From Lachnospiraceae bacterium (GTDB lineage Bacteria > Bacillota > Clostridia > Lachnospirales > Lachnospiraceae): 64,000 nt of DNA. Made by a program: the position numbers and the translations under genes. The stretch's first letter is position 1, and every line of letters begins with the position of its first letter. Location of the stretch: NCBI GenBank assembly GCA_021202635.1, contig JAJQCQ010000084.1, forward strand, positions 1 through 64,000, in the 5' to 3' direction. Below the pieces are notes generated by a model, which did not search any database, was not told the DNA's origin, and saw only the letters and a program-made list of their open reading frames with translations. Positions 42,830-52,209 of this stretch are shown one piece after another.

Positions 42830-45455
42830 CAGGTAGCGCCGCCCTTCACCGTCTTTTGCAGGATGGCTGTCTTGTCAATCTTGCCCTCCAGCAGCTTCTC
42901 GCTGACTACGTCGAAGCCAAGTCTGGTCACCGTGTCAGCGAAGCGCTCTCCGGTCTGCCCCTCGTCACGGAACAGCAGAATCGCCTTTTCGACGACCTCC
43001 ACCACCTCATCCTCAGAGGTGAAAATCCGTGGCAGCGGCTCACCGTGTGCAATCTTTTTGCCCCAGCGCCCGCCGATATATACACGGTATCCATCCTGAT
43101 ACTCCAGCGCTCCAAATACACATTTATCCTTGCAGCGGCCACAGTTGTTGCAGACATTCGGGTCAATCTGAATCTTGCCATCCACCACTTTCGCATGATG
43201 AATCGGACAGGAAGCCTCCACCTTACACTTCTTGCAGCCTCGGCATTTGCTGTAATCTACCATCGGCACTCTCTGCCCGACAATTCCCAGGTCGTTCAGA
43301 TTCGGCTTCACACAGTTGTTCGGGCAACCGCCAACCGCAATCTTAAACTTATGCGGCAGTGTAACGCCGTGATATCCCACATAGAACTTCTCATGCAGAC
43401 GCTCAGAAAGTCCAAAGGTATCAATCAGGCCATACTGACAGGTCGTACCTTTACAGGAGACAACCGGACGCACCAGAGAACCCGTCCCGCCGGTGGCAAG
43501 TCCATGCTCGTTCAAAAAGTCAATCAGCGGCTGAATATTCGCATACTTCACGCCCTGAATTTCCAGGGTCAGACGGGTCGTCATCGTCACTGCACCGGAG
43601 CCGAAGCGTTCCGCAGCCTCCGCAATCACCCGGTGTTCTTCCGAAGTGATCTTCCCGTTGTGCGTAATTACGCGGACATTAAACATATCCGGGTAACGCT
43701 TATCCTGCAGACAGCCAAGCCCTTTCACCCGCTTGATCTCTTCCGGCGGCAGCGTGCCGACGAACTCCACCTTTACAGTATTTACAAAAGCGCCGCCTTC
43801 CAGTGCGCGCGTATTCGTATAACCCAAAGCTTTCAGACGGTTCTGAAGGAAATAGCCACGCTTTCCCTTCGCACAGACCAGGAGCAGCTTCTCATCCTTT
43901 GCAATCCCTTCAAGTCCTTTTACAATTTCGGTATTTCCATCCTTCTGCTCTGCCTCGTTATCGATATCCACCGTGTCTGCTTTGCCGACAGGTTCGCCAA
44001 CTTCCGAGAGATTTACCCACTTAGCACCGGGGATGGTCGGAGCCGGGTGAACATCAATCACACGGTATCCCTTTGCCTTTCCTGCGGCGTATTCCGCCGG
44101 TGTGAAGCTTTCATACACTCCATTGATCTTATTTTCCAGGATATAGCAGGCCTGTACAAATGGGTGGATGGCAGTTGAAAAAGGCGGCGCATAAGCAAAG
44201 TCCAGTGTGTCAAACTCCTCCAGCTTCAGACCTGCGGAAATGCCGGTAACCGCGATATCTACCATTTTGTCCACTGCACCCGCACCGAGCACCTGGATGC
44301 CCAGCAGCGCGTGAGTCGTTTTGTCCGCAACCAGCTTCGTGACAAAGACTGAGGCGCTCGGGTAATAATGTGCCTTGTCATCTGTAACACAGGTAGCCGT
44401 AATAACATCATACCCTGCATCCTTTGCCTGTGCTTCTGTAAGTCCCGTCCGCCCTGCGTTCAAATCATCTGCCAGCCGCACAACCCCGGTGCCAAGACAA
44501 CCGCCATAAGCTGCCTTTGTGCCCGTCAGATTCCTGGCCAGCGCACGGCCGGTGATATTGGCCGTAGATCCCATCGCGGACCACTGTGGCTTTCCGGTCA
44601 GACGGTTGAATACCTGTGCGCAGTCGCCAACCGCGTAGACATCCTTCCGGTTTGTCTGCTGGTACTGATCCACAACACAATCGTCCCTCGATTTCTCTCA
44701 ATCCCGGAATCAGCGAGAAATTCCGTCGCCGGACGGACACCGATCGCCAATACAACCAGATCTCCGTCAAAGCTGCCAACACTCGTGCGGACACCCACTG
44801 CCTTTTCCTGTCCTGACACAGCCTCGATTCCTGCGCCTGTGACAATACGCATTCCCTTCTCCTGCAGCTTCCGACGTATGTACGCGGCCATCTCCTGATC
44901 AAACAGATTCGGCATGACCTGAGACGCCATATCCACAACCGTGACTCTCAATCCCTTGGCCATCAGATTTTCCGCAATCTCTAATCCGATAAACCCGGCT
45001 CCCACAACCACCGCACTGCGGCAGCCATTTTTCTCTACATAATCGCGAAGACCAATCGCATCATCCGGGCTGCGCATCGTAAACACACCCGGCAGCTCTC
45101 TGCCCGGAACGTTCGGTACAAAAGGTACCGCACCCGTAGCAATCACCAGCTTATCGTACGACACAATCTCACCATTTGCGAAGGCAACGGTTTTCTCATC
45201 CGCATTGACCGAAACCGCCTCCATCCCGGTGCGCACTTTTACGCCTGTCAGCCCTGTAAAACTCGACGGCGTATTCACGATCAGTTCCTCCCGCGTCTCA
45301 ATACCGCCGCCCACATAATAGGGCAGGCCACAGCCCGCATAGGAGATATCCTCGCTCTTCGTGTAAACAGTCACTTTCGCACTGCGATCCTCACGCATCA
45401 GCTTAGCGGCAGTCTTTGTTCCGGCGGCTACGCCGCCAATCACTATAACGTTCAT
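42826..45455 (-). pseudogene. CoA-disulfide-reductase/rhodanese/sulfite-reductase-like/ferredoxin fusion, frameshifted
   Basis: Four modules: an FAD/NAD(P) disulfide oxidoreductase (GGVAAGTKTAAKLM; active Cys in SYAGCGLPYY, as in CoA-disulfide reductase and Npsr) with dimerisation domain; a rhodanese (LLVCAKGKRGYFLQNRLKAL, Cys nucleophile); a nitrite/sulfite-reductase half domain with siroheme/4Fe-4S ligands (CKGTTC and GGCPNNC); and two 4Fe-4S ferredoxin motifs (CRGCKKCKVEASCP, CNNCGRCKDKC). Together they suggest electron flow from NAD(P)H to persulfide, polysulfide or sulfite. The frame breaks at about 44671-44680: a 2-bp GT excess in GTGTTGTG shifts ...RNRGTIV away from VDQYQQTNRKDVYAVGDC. 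Without it the product is about 875 aa. It may be real decay or a sequence error. LysR regulator divergent. Confidence 0.85.
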
Positions 45456-45625
45456 CCTCCTGACTCCTTTTCCTGCTGAAGATTCCGCTCTGTCTGTACT
45501 GCAAAGGCCTATGGCTCATACCCCGCCGTTATTACTTGCAAACCGAACACATACTTGCTGCCTGTTCAGGGTATGATCTGCAATAGCCCCATGCCTGTCA
45601 ATACAGAATCACCTGAGTTAACAGC

Positions 45626-45654
45626 TTGATTATATACCTTCTCTATGATAAAAT
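45626..45654 (+). promoter_or_regulatory. Promoter of the LysR gene
   Basis: TTGATT (45626-45631), 17-bp spacer and TAAAAT (45649-45654), 55 bp ahead of the LysR ATG. AT-rich sequence between -10 and ATG (TTATCAATTAGATA) is a possible LysR-binding site. Confidence 0.5.
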
Positions 45655-45709
45655 CCATTTAACAATCTTTATTTATCAATTAGATATTTTTATCAAAGGA
45701 GCATGTGCC

Positions 45710-46573
45710 ATGCTGGATTATCGGATCGAAACCTTTTTGACATTATGCGAATGCGGAAGCTACCATCAGGCTGCAGAAATCCTGCACCTTACGCAGCCCG
45801 CCATCACCCAGCAGATCCATCATCTGGAGCAGGAATACGGATGCAAGCTGTTCCGCTACGCCAATCGAAAGCTGGAAAAGACAGATGCCGCCAGTCTGCT
45901 GGAAACACACGCCCGCGCAGTACGCCAGCAGGAACAGATTCTGCGCGAAAAGCTTCAAAAACAGGGGGCTGTATGTTCCCTGCGAATCGGTGCTACAAAA
46001 ACCATTGGCGACTACGTGCTTACCGAACACCTTCATCGTTTTTTAAATGACGCAAACCACTCCCTGGAATTTCTCGTAGACAACACAGACCATCTTCTGC
46101 GAGAATTAGAAGAAAACCGGCTGGATTTCGCCGTAATCGAAGGGTTCTTTGACAAAGAACGCTTTGATTCTATTCTCTTCTGCAGAGAACCTTTTGTCGG
46201 AATCTGCCACAAAAAGCATCCTTTCGCAGACCAAACAGTTTCTATCGAAACGCTTCTCGATGAGACGATCATCCACCGCGAAGCCGGCTCCGGCACACGC
46301 GCCATTCTCGAACAGGAGCTGAGAAGCTACAATGAATCGCTCAATCGTTTCCGGCACCGCATCTGCATCTCCAGCTTCAAAGTCATCCTGGATCTGGTCC
46401 GTGAAGGATACGGCATTTCCTTCGTATACAATGTGCTCGCGGATAAGGATCCTTCACTTGGCAAATTCTATCTGCAGGGCGGTCAGATGGTACGTGAATT
46501 CAACATCGTCTATCTGAAAGGTACCGATCAAAAAGAAAAAATCAAAGTTTTTTTCGGAGAAACGTTCTTCTGA
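45710..46573 (+). CDS. LysR-family transcriptional regulator
   Basis: N-terminal winged HTH of LysR type (MLDYRIETFLTLCECGSYHQ, then ILHLTQPAITQQIHHLEQEY) and a C-terminal substrate-binding domain (LRIGATKTIGDYVLTEHLHR). 287 aa from ATG 45710, set by AAAGGAGC upstream. It is divergent from the fused oxidoreductase gene with 254 bp between, the classic LysR arrangement, so that gene is its most likely target. The SBD resembles CysL/CysB-type sensors, but the ligand is unknown. Confidence 0.92.
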   Translation: MLDYRIETFLTLCECGSYHQAAEILHLTQPAITQQIHHLEQEYGCKLFRYANRKLEKTDAASLLETHARAVRQQEQILREKLQKQGAVCSLRIGATKTIGDYVLTEHLHRFLNDANHSLEFLVDNTDHLLRELEENRLDFAVIEGFFDKERFDSILFCREPFVGICHKKHPFADQTVSIETLLDETIIHREAGSGTRAILEQELRSYNESLNRFRHRICISSFKVILDLVREGYGISFVYNVLADKDPSLGKFYLQGGQMVREFNIVYLKGTDQKEKIKVFFGETFF

Positions 46574-46635
46574 TGTTACAGAGTCATACCCTGACCCATT
46601 CACGTTATTCAACCACTACAGGTCTGACCAGTAAC
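46574..46635. repeat. GTTAC-type dispersed repeat with inverted ends
   Basis: The 62-bp element starts GTTACAGAGTCATACCCTG and ends GGTCTGACCAGTAAC; its ends are inverted repeats (GTTAC...GTAAC with TCA/TGA next to them). It contains ATTCACGTTAT, also in the copy at 15879. It lies directly after the lysR stop and could act as a hairpin terminator. Confidence 0.5.
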
Positions 46636-46645
46636 CTTCTGCTTT

Positions 46646-47005
46646 CTAATGCCTGCTTTCCATGTGCTTTTCCTCTGGACGCGGCGTCTTCTCCCGCAGA
46701 ATCAGCATCTCTTCCATAGGAGTATGAAACAGTCTGCTTAACGCGAAAAAGTTATTCAGTGTAGGCAGACTTTTTCCATTAAACCATTCATATACGGCCT
46801 GATTCGATGCCAGACCGAGACAGTGCTGTATCTCCTGTACAGAGATATTCTTCTTTCGGCTCAGATATCGAAGGCGCTTCCCTGTTCCTGCGGTGTCAAT
46901 CTGCGGATATCCACAGCCATTACTTACACACTGGGATTGCCGGATGCTGTCCGCAGCCATTCCTCTTTCCTGGTTTTTATCGTCATCTCCGATAACGAAA
47001 TCCAT
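46646..47005 (-). CDS. XRE-family HTH regulator
   Basis: HTH_3-type helix-turn-helix at residues about 45-100 (GKRLRYLSRKKNISVQEIQH, then ASNQAVYEWFNGKSLPTLNN). The N-terminal 40 residues and basic tail (KTPRPEEKHMESRH) have no known domain. ATG 47005 follows AAGGAGGAAT; the start overlaps the YkgJ gene end by 23 bp, so the two are co-translated. Target unknown. Confidence 0.82.
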   Translation of the reverse strand: MDFVIGDDDKNQERGMAADSIRQSQCVSNGCGYPQIDTAGTGKRLRYLSRKKNISVQEIQHCLGLASNQAVYEWFNGKSLPTLNNFFALSRLFHTPMEEMLILREKTPRPEEKHMESRH

Positions 47006-47495
47006 ATTCCTCCTTCAGCCTCTCCCATATTTCAAATGCAACCGGACAGACACTCACCACATCCAGCACACTGTACAGACTGCCCCACCGATCCGGTTGA
47101 TTCGTATAGGGGAAATTCTTACAATTCTCCGGCTTGCACTCCCCGAGAATACATTCTCCCTTCTCATTTAAAAAATCACAGGGAACATGCAGGGTCTCAT
47201 AATTCCCTTCCCAGTCCGCTTCCGGCTTCAGATAGGATCTGATAAACCCCTTTACGCTTCGCCCAAGCTTTGCCGCATCCTGCCTCAGGTCTTCCTCAGG
47301 AATTGTCCCCGCATATTTCGTACAGCAATTGCGGCACTTGCTGCAATCATAATTTCGAAACAATTCATTATGCAATGTCAGAAACTGCTTATCCAGTCGC
47401 TCATCATTTGCATGAATCTTCAGATACGTTCGAAACGCAAGATTCTCATTTTCCTTTTTCTTTGCCTGAAATTCCACTTCTCTTGGCCGTAACAT
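46983..47495 (-). CDS. YkgJ-family cysteine-cluster protein
   Basis: Conserved cysteines CSKCRNCCTKY (residues about 54-62), then CDFLNEKGECILGECKPENC, match the zinc/iron-chelating YkgJ family of unknown biochemical role. 170 aa from ATG 47495, set by GGTGAGGAT. It is followed by the overlapping XRE gene. Confidence 0.85.
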   Translation of the reverse strand: MLRPREVEFQAKKKENENLAFRTYLKIHANDERLDKQFLTLHNELFRNYDCSKCRNCCTKYAGTIPEEDLRQDAAKLGRSVKGFIRSYLKPEADWEGNYETLHVPCDFLNEKGECILGECKPENCKNFPYTNQPDRWGSLYSVLDVVSVCPVAFEIWERLKEEYGFRYRR

Positions 47496-47565
47496 ATCCT
47501 CACCCCACTCATTGATCCCTTTCCTCGGCCGAAGACCGCATATGTCCCAATACATAAAAGCTGTT

Positions 47566-48234
47566 TCAGGATGCTTTTGCCTGCTTCAGGCAACGATAGA
47601 TATTCGTTCCGTCCACCTTCCCAAATCGCTTCAATGAACCAAGATACAGATCCTTCGGTTTTTTCTCCGTCTCCGTCAGTTCAAATATTCCTGCTACTGC
47701 CTCCTCATACTCTGTGCCCGTAAAAAGGTTCTCTATCTTTTTCTTCAGATGCTCTCTCTCCTGGTATTTCGCGTATTCCTTACCAATACTGACCTGCGCG
47801 GTCGCCGCAGAAATCAGTTTTCGCCGGACACTGTTCTCATTTGTTGCAATGATGCCATCCTTCACGGTAGATTTCAGCAGAATACACTGACTGTCAATTC
47901 CCCGGTCCAGCCAGTAATCTTTCATCGCGGCATATCCTTTATCCTTGCTCACTACGACAACCTTTCCCGAAAATCCCGCTCCAAACAGTTCGCCGATCAT
48001 AGAGACAATATAAAAATCCAAAGCATTTTTCCCCGTCTTTTTCAATCGAACAGCCTGAAAACGGCAGCCGGATTTCAGTATATAGTCCATGGCCTTTTTC
48101 GATATCTTCTCACAGGAAGCACTGTAAAAAAACACCACCGCATCCGTCACATACAGATGCTCCATCCCATCAAGCCCTGCCTCACCGACATTTTCGTAAT
48201 CAATCAGGAAATACAGGTCTTCCTTCCCATCCAT
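47566..48234 (-). CDS. PIN/NYN-like nuclease-fold protein
   Basis: The N-terminus LYFLIDYENVGEAGLDGMEH gives the acidic pair of NYN/PIN nucleases, with later acidic residues in LKKTGKNALDFYIVSMIGEL and VVVVSKDKGYAAMKDYWLDR. Catalytic-type aspartates are present, so an RNase role is plausible. The C-terminal 80 residues are helical and unassigned. Start ATG 48234 follows GGAAGG; the GTG six bases upstream is an alternative. Confidence 0.7.
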   Translation of the reverse strand: MDGKEDLYFLIDYENVGEAGLDGMEHLYVTDAVVFFYSASCEKISKKAMDYILKSGCRFQAVRLKKTGKNALDFYIVSMIGELFGAGFSGKVVVVSKDKGYAAMKDYWLDRGIDSQCILLKSTVKDGIIATNENSVRRKLISAATAQVSIGKEYAKYQEREHLKKKIENLFTGTEYEEAVAGIFELTETEKKPKDLYLGSLKRFGKVDGTNIYRCLKQAKAS

Positions 48235-48457
48235 AAGCACCCTTCCTTCCTCTTAGAACCTTCATCGGCAATACTCACCATCGCTCTTTCAATCGTCAAC
48301 ATAGCTGCACAGTTTCAATCAATGCACCTCCAGTCATTGGCTGAAACCTGTGTAAAACCGTTCTGTGTATAGATTATATACTATCAGTATATTTTTAGCA
48401 AGACATTTTCTCAAATTTTTGCCAGTTTTTTCTCTGCAACGCCGCGTAAAAGGCTCT

Positions 48458-49093
48458 TTAAAAACGCCTCGTGTCCGCTTCCATCAGTTCCTTCAGTCTC
48501 TCCAACACATGACCCAGTACATAATAGGTCGTCTCATAGCGCAAAAATTCCAGCGTATTTTCATCCCACATAAATTTCAGGCTCGCTGAAAATTCATCAT
48601 CCGACTCCCAAAACTGCAACATCAATGGTAGAAAGGAAAACGGATGCAGCAGATAAGACACGTCTCCGATCTTCTGCTTTTCTCCACCCAGAATCTCACA
48701 TGCCTTTCTAAGCTCTGGCAGCCTTCTATCGAAATATTCCGCGTATTTTCCATACATATCATTTCCAAGGCCGGATGAACGAACTGTTCCTTTCAAGTCA
48801 TTGACTTTCACAAACCTTCCGGACAAATGGCAGCCTTTTTTCGAGTCACACAGGACATCGCAAATGGCAAGCACCTCGTTAAAACCCGCATGTTCCACAT
48901 GCAAGAATCCATCCATTGTCCATTCTGTTCGGCCGGAGCTGCGATTGATGCGGTAATCCCGTCCCACAAACTCTATGTACAGATATTGTTCGTCGTATTT
49001 CAAGTGAAACTTTTCGATCATGTTCTCCTGATCATAATTCAGAAAGCGTCGTTCTGCATTGTCTCTTGTCGTATTATAATTGGATAATGCCAT
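48458..49093 (-). CDS. DUF3786-domain protein
   Basis: The sequence MALSNYNTTRDNAERRFLNY...YIEFVGRDYRINRSSG, then LHVEHAGFNEVLAICDVLCD and FSFLPLMLQFWESDDEFSAS, follows the DUF3786 pattern seen in anaerobes, often beside corrinoid or metal-dependent proteins. Function unknown. ATG 49093 is preferred, with GAGGTTGAG upstream; it lies next to a yoeB-like remnant. Confidence 0.7.
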   Translation of the reverse strand: MALSNYNTTRDNAERRFLNYDQENMIEKFHLKYDEQYLYIEFVGRDYRINRSSGRTEWTMDGFLHVEHAGFNEVLAICDVLCDSKKGCHLSGRFVKVNDLKGTVRSSGLGNDMYGKYAEYFDRRLPELRKACEILGGEKQKIGDVSYLLHPFSFLPLMLQFWESDDEFSASLKFMWDENTLEFLRYETTYYVLGHVLERLKELMEADTRRF

Positions 49094-49098
49094 GTTTC

Positions 49099-49190
49099 TC
49101 AACCTCGCTTATTTCTGTAATGTGTACTGCACCGGACGATTTTCATGACATCGCCCTCATCTCACACAATAAATCTATCAAGAATCATCA
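49099..49190 (-). pseudogene. 3' remnant of a yoeB/txe-type toxin gene
   Basis: The minus strand reads (E)GDVMKIVRCSTHYRNK, close to the C-terminus of the intact YoeB at 63530 (GDVMKIVQCGSHYRDK), with a stop in the preceding FIV*DEGD region. Nucleotide similarity is visible over about 50 bp (for example TTTTCATGACATC in both). The rest of the gene and the antitoxin are missing. Confidence 0.7.
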
Positions 49191-49249
49191 TTCGAATTTA
49201 CCGTGTCTATCGCCAAACTCATTCCAAATAAGAGTTTAATAAATCCTTT

Positions 49250-50113
49250 TCACCGTGTCTGTTGTCTAACTAGCAAGAACCAAAGGAACTCCAGATCCAA
49301 CATTTCCGGATTCTTCTTTGCAATTTCCTTTATAAAAAAGCTGGCCAAGTCCGGATTCAAATCAAACAGATAGCCCATATTACCATTTCCGTCTTTATCA
49401 AATGGTGCATACTTCACATTGCAATACTTCAAGATTTCTTCCTTGTAATCACCGTGCTTTAACGGGAGATGTAGCGTATGATAATCGCAATCTACCCGAC
49501 GACCAGTTTTCTCCCACTGATCCCAATTCCCTGTAGACAGGTCTGGTCTAGCACTTTCCTGGCAAGGTCCCTTTGCTCTGCTTACAGCCTTAATATATCC
49601 ATCTGAACTGTGGAAAATAACATCTCCTTCCTGAATATCCATCAGGCGATCCCAGTGATGCATCGTACCACCGGCTTTAGAATACTTTGGAGCCCAGATA
49701 AACTGGCCTTGCATCTCCTCATTATAAGTATCTCCCCGGAAAACCAGATAGATAAGGGCTTGACCTGGCACACGAGATGCCGGAACATAAACTTTTTCAA
49801 TACTTTGTTTTTTACTCGACTGTGATTTGCTCTTTAATTCCTCCATCCTTTTTTGCTCTTCTTCATCTCTCTTGGTAGCTTTCTCAGCTTTCTTAGCCGC
49901 TTCTGCTTCTTTTGCCAGCTTTATCTTATTGACAACCTGTTCCTGCAGATTAGAATCCTCCAGCACAAGAAATTTTTCAAATGCCATTGGATAGCTGAAT
50001 TTGCTTGTCTTATTTTCAAATTCTACAGTAATATATCTTTCTTCCTGTGCGATGATAGTGCCGGTTCCCAAAATACCGGTATGTCTCACTCTCTTTTGCA
50101 ATAAATCAATCAT
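49250..50113 (-). CDS. PUA/EVE-like domain protein at the end of the restriction island
   Basis: N-terminal ~55 residues (LLQKRVRHTGILGTGTIIAQ, then YITVEFENKTSKFSYPMAFE) form a small beta domain that I have seen ahead of nuclease or restriction-linked proteins. A charged coiled coil follows (about 57-105, KLAKEAEAAKKAEKATKRDE). The C-terminal part (GQFIWAPKYSKAGGTMHHWD, then LMDIQEGDVIFHSSDGYIKA and VSRAKGPC) looks like an EVE/PUA-type domain that reads modified bases. It lies 88 bp after the res remnant on the same strand. Role as a modified-base reader is inference. Confidence 0.55.
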   Translation of the reverse strand: MIDLLQKRVRHTGILGTGTIIAQEERYITVEFENKTSKFSYPMAFEKFLVLEDSNLQEQVVNKIKLAKEAEAAKKAEKATKRDEEEQKRMEELKSKSQSSKKQSIEKVYVPASRVPGQALIYLVFRGDTYNEEMQGQFIWAPKYSKAGGTMHHWDRLMDIQEGDVIFHSSDGYIKAVSRAKGPCQESARPDLSTGNWDQWEKTGRRVDCDYHTLHLPLKHGDYKEEILKYCNVKYAPFDKDGNGNMGYLFDLNPDLASFFIKEIAKKNPEMLDLEFLWFLLVRQQTR

Positions 50114-50201
50114 GATGAACCCCTCTGTTATCTATTTTTTCGTATAGTTATTGGTGAATTCTGCACTACAATGAACATCCCGCCGGCGCCACACGTTCCA
50201 T

Positions 50202-52209
50202 CTATTTCATTACCTTATCCATCAATGACTGACAACTATCCACTACATCATAGACAACATTGTCGCCTGAAATAGCTTTAAAGTGTTCTCTGGCGCAGTG
50301 GATTTTGGATTCTTCAATCAGCCGAAGCTGCATACTGCTCATGGAGCCTTTGGTCTCTGCCACGAAATAAATGTGTTTCACGGTTCCCTCATAGAATGCG
50401 ATTGCCCAGTCCGGATTGTAATGTCCGACAGGAGTGGAGATGTAGAAACCACTCGGCAGCTTCACATACACGACAACATCTGTATTTGCATCCAACTCCA
50501 TTGCGAACTTCCGCTCGTTTGTGGAGTATAAACGATATGGTCATACAGGTGCTTATTTGCCTTCATCGCATTTACACCGAGTTTTCCTTTGATGGTGACA
50601 TCTGTGAAGATATCCGTGTCGTAGCTCTCATCCATGATATTGTAGGTAATATGCTCGATGATAGCGGTAGCCTTCTCGACATTGATAAGAGAAGCAGCTT
50701 TCACGATAAATTCCTCTGGGTTGTTTTTGAACTGGTCAAAAACGGCAGGCTTGATTCCAGTAAGAATTGCGATGATCGCCTTTCTGGTCAGGCCGGTTTC
50801 TTCTACGAGTTTTCCGACTAAATCATACTTCACATTGGAATTCACAGTGATGGTGGCTCCGTAGCTGTTTTCTTTTTCTTTGACGAAAGAAGCTCCACTG
50901 TACAAATCCTCCTTGGATTTGATTTCATCCATTGCTCCGGTCTCCACACGGAAGTAGAGTTTGGAAACGCGCAGTTTCTTGTCAAGGGCAGCGATGGATT
51001 TCCGTATCAGCTCCTCTGTATCAAAATCGACCACATAGACAGATTTTGCGTTAATCCGGCTCCAGAGATTTTTGAATTCCGGCATAGCAAGATTTTCTTC
51101 GTCTACCATGAGTTCCACGTTATTACTGCGGGCATCTTCCGGTTGCATTGCACGTTCATCATAGATGGAGTCGATGATGTCTATGATATCAGAAGCAGAG
51201 TCTGCGACTTCTTCCGCAAATTTCATCTGACCGTTGTTCTTGTCCTCGTAATACTTATCATTCAAGACTCCCTTCTTGTCAATGTAGCGATTGACCGCCA
51301 TATCGAACCAGATCGCGTGGGCAGTGTCGCTATCGATTACTTGTTCGTTGCCGGTTGCGTCTTTAATCACCCGGCCGATAAACAAATCAGCAGTTACCGC
51401 ACGCGGACGGCTCGCAACAGCGTCTGCAATTTCAGTCTGTAGTCCTTTCGCAAAGCTGTCGTAGCTCTCACTGGCGATTACAGTCAGAACATTTACATTG
51501 TGCACATCGTTACCCAGCACGTTCGTATCCATGCGCTCGCCGTCCTGGTTGACACAGAGACGTAAGCCACGGCCAACCTCCTGACGTTTGCGCACATCTG
51601 AGGAGCTCTGCTTCAACGTGCAAATCTGGAATACGTTCGGGTTGTCCCAGCCTTCGCGCAAGGCAGAATGAGAAAAGATGAAACGCACCGGAGATTTCTT
51701 CGGGGCTCGGTCGAGCAGAAGCTCCTTGTTTTTCATAATCAAGTCATAAGCGTCAATACCATCAGAGGTAGTCTCTTTCCGAGCCACTTTACTGTTAATC
51801 ATCTTACCTTTTTTATCCACAGAAAAATATCCGCATAGATTCCGTTGTATGGCTGTCTGGAAGCGTCGTACTGTTTATACTTCGCGACTTCATCAATGAA
51901 GAACAGGGAGAGAACCTTGATTCCTTTATAGAACAGCTGACGTTCTCTCTGTATATGGGACAGTATAGTCTCTCGAATCTGGATGCGACGCAGCTGATTC
52001 TCATCCACCTTGCCGATGACGTCTCCGACATACAGCTTTATGCCGTTTAAGAATTCCAGAGAATTATCGCGGCCATCAATGAATTTCACGACAAAACCGT
52101 TCCGGTACTCCTCCAAGTAGTCAGATTTATCGTAAAGGTTGTCTCCGATATTGACAATAGCCTTCGCCGCATCTGCCTGAAATTTTTGATGTTTGAATTG
52201 CAACTTCAT
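50202..52209 (-). pseudogene. Type III restriction endonuclease Res, deleted and frameshifted
   Basis: Pieces in order: an N-terminus MKLQFKHQKFQADAAKAIV joined directly to what is normally a position several hundred residues later (IGDNLYDKSDYLEEY), so motor motifs I-III (Walker A, DEAD box) are missing; helicase C-terminal domain (FSHSALREGWDNPNVFQICT, then QEVGRGLRLCV); and the endonuclease PD-ExK block ([20 protein letters not shown] then ETKG). Two apparent 1-nt G deletions break the frame, near 51831 (YA|GYFSVDKKGK) and 50527 (VY(D)[11 protein letters not shown]). Intact Res is about 950-1000 aa. The ATG overlaps the upstream gene's stop (ATGA). It cannot make an active ATP-dependent nuclease. 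Confidence 0.9.

Noticed and set aside
42811-44178. A 455-codon open frame on the plus strand opposite the fused oxidoreductase
   Set aside because: It is antisense to clearly conserved siroheme, rhodanese and ferredoxin motifs, has no ribosome binding site and no domain resemblance; it arises from codon bias on the other strand.
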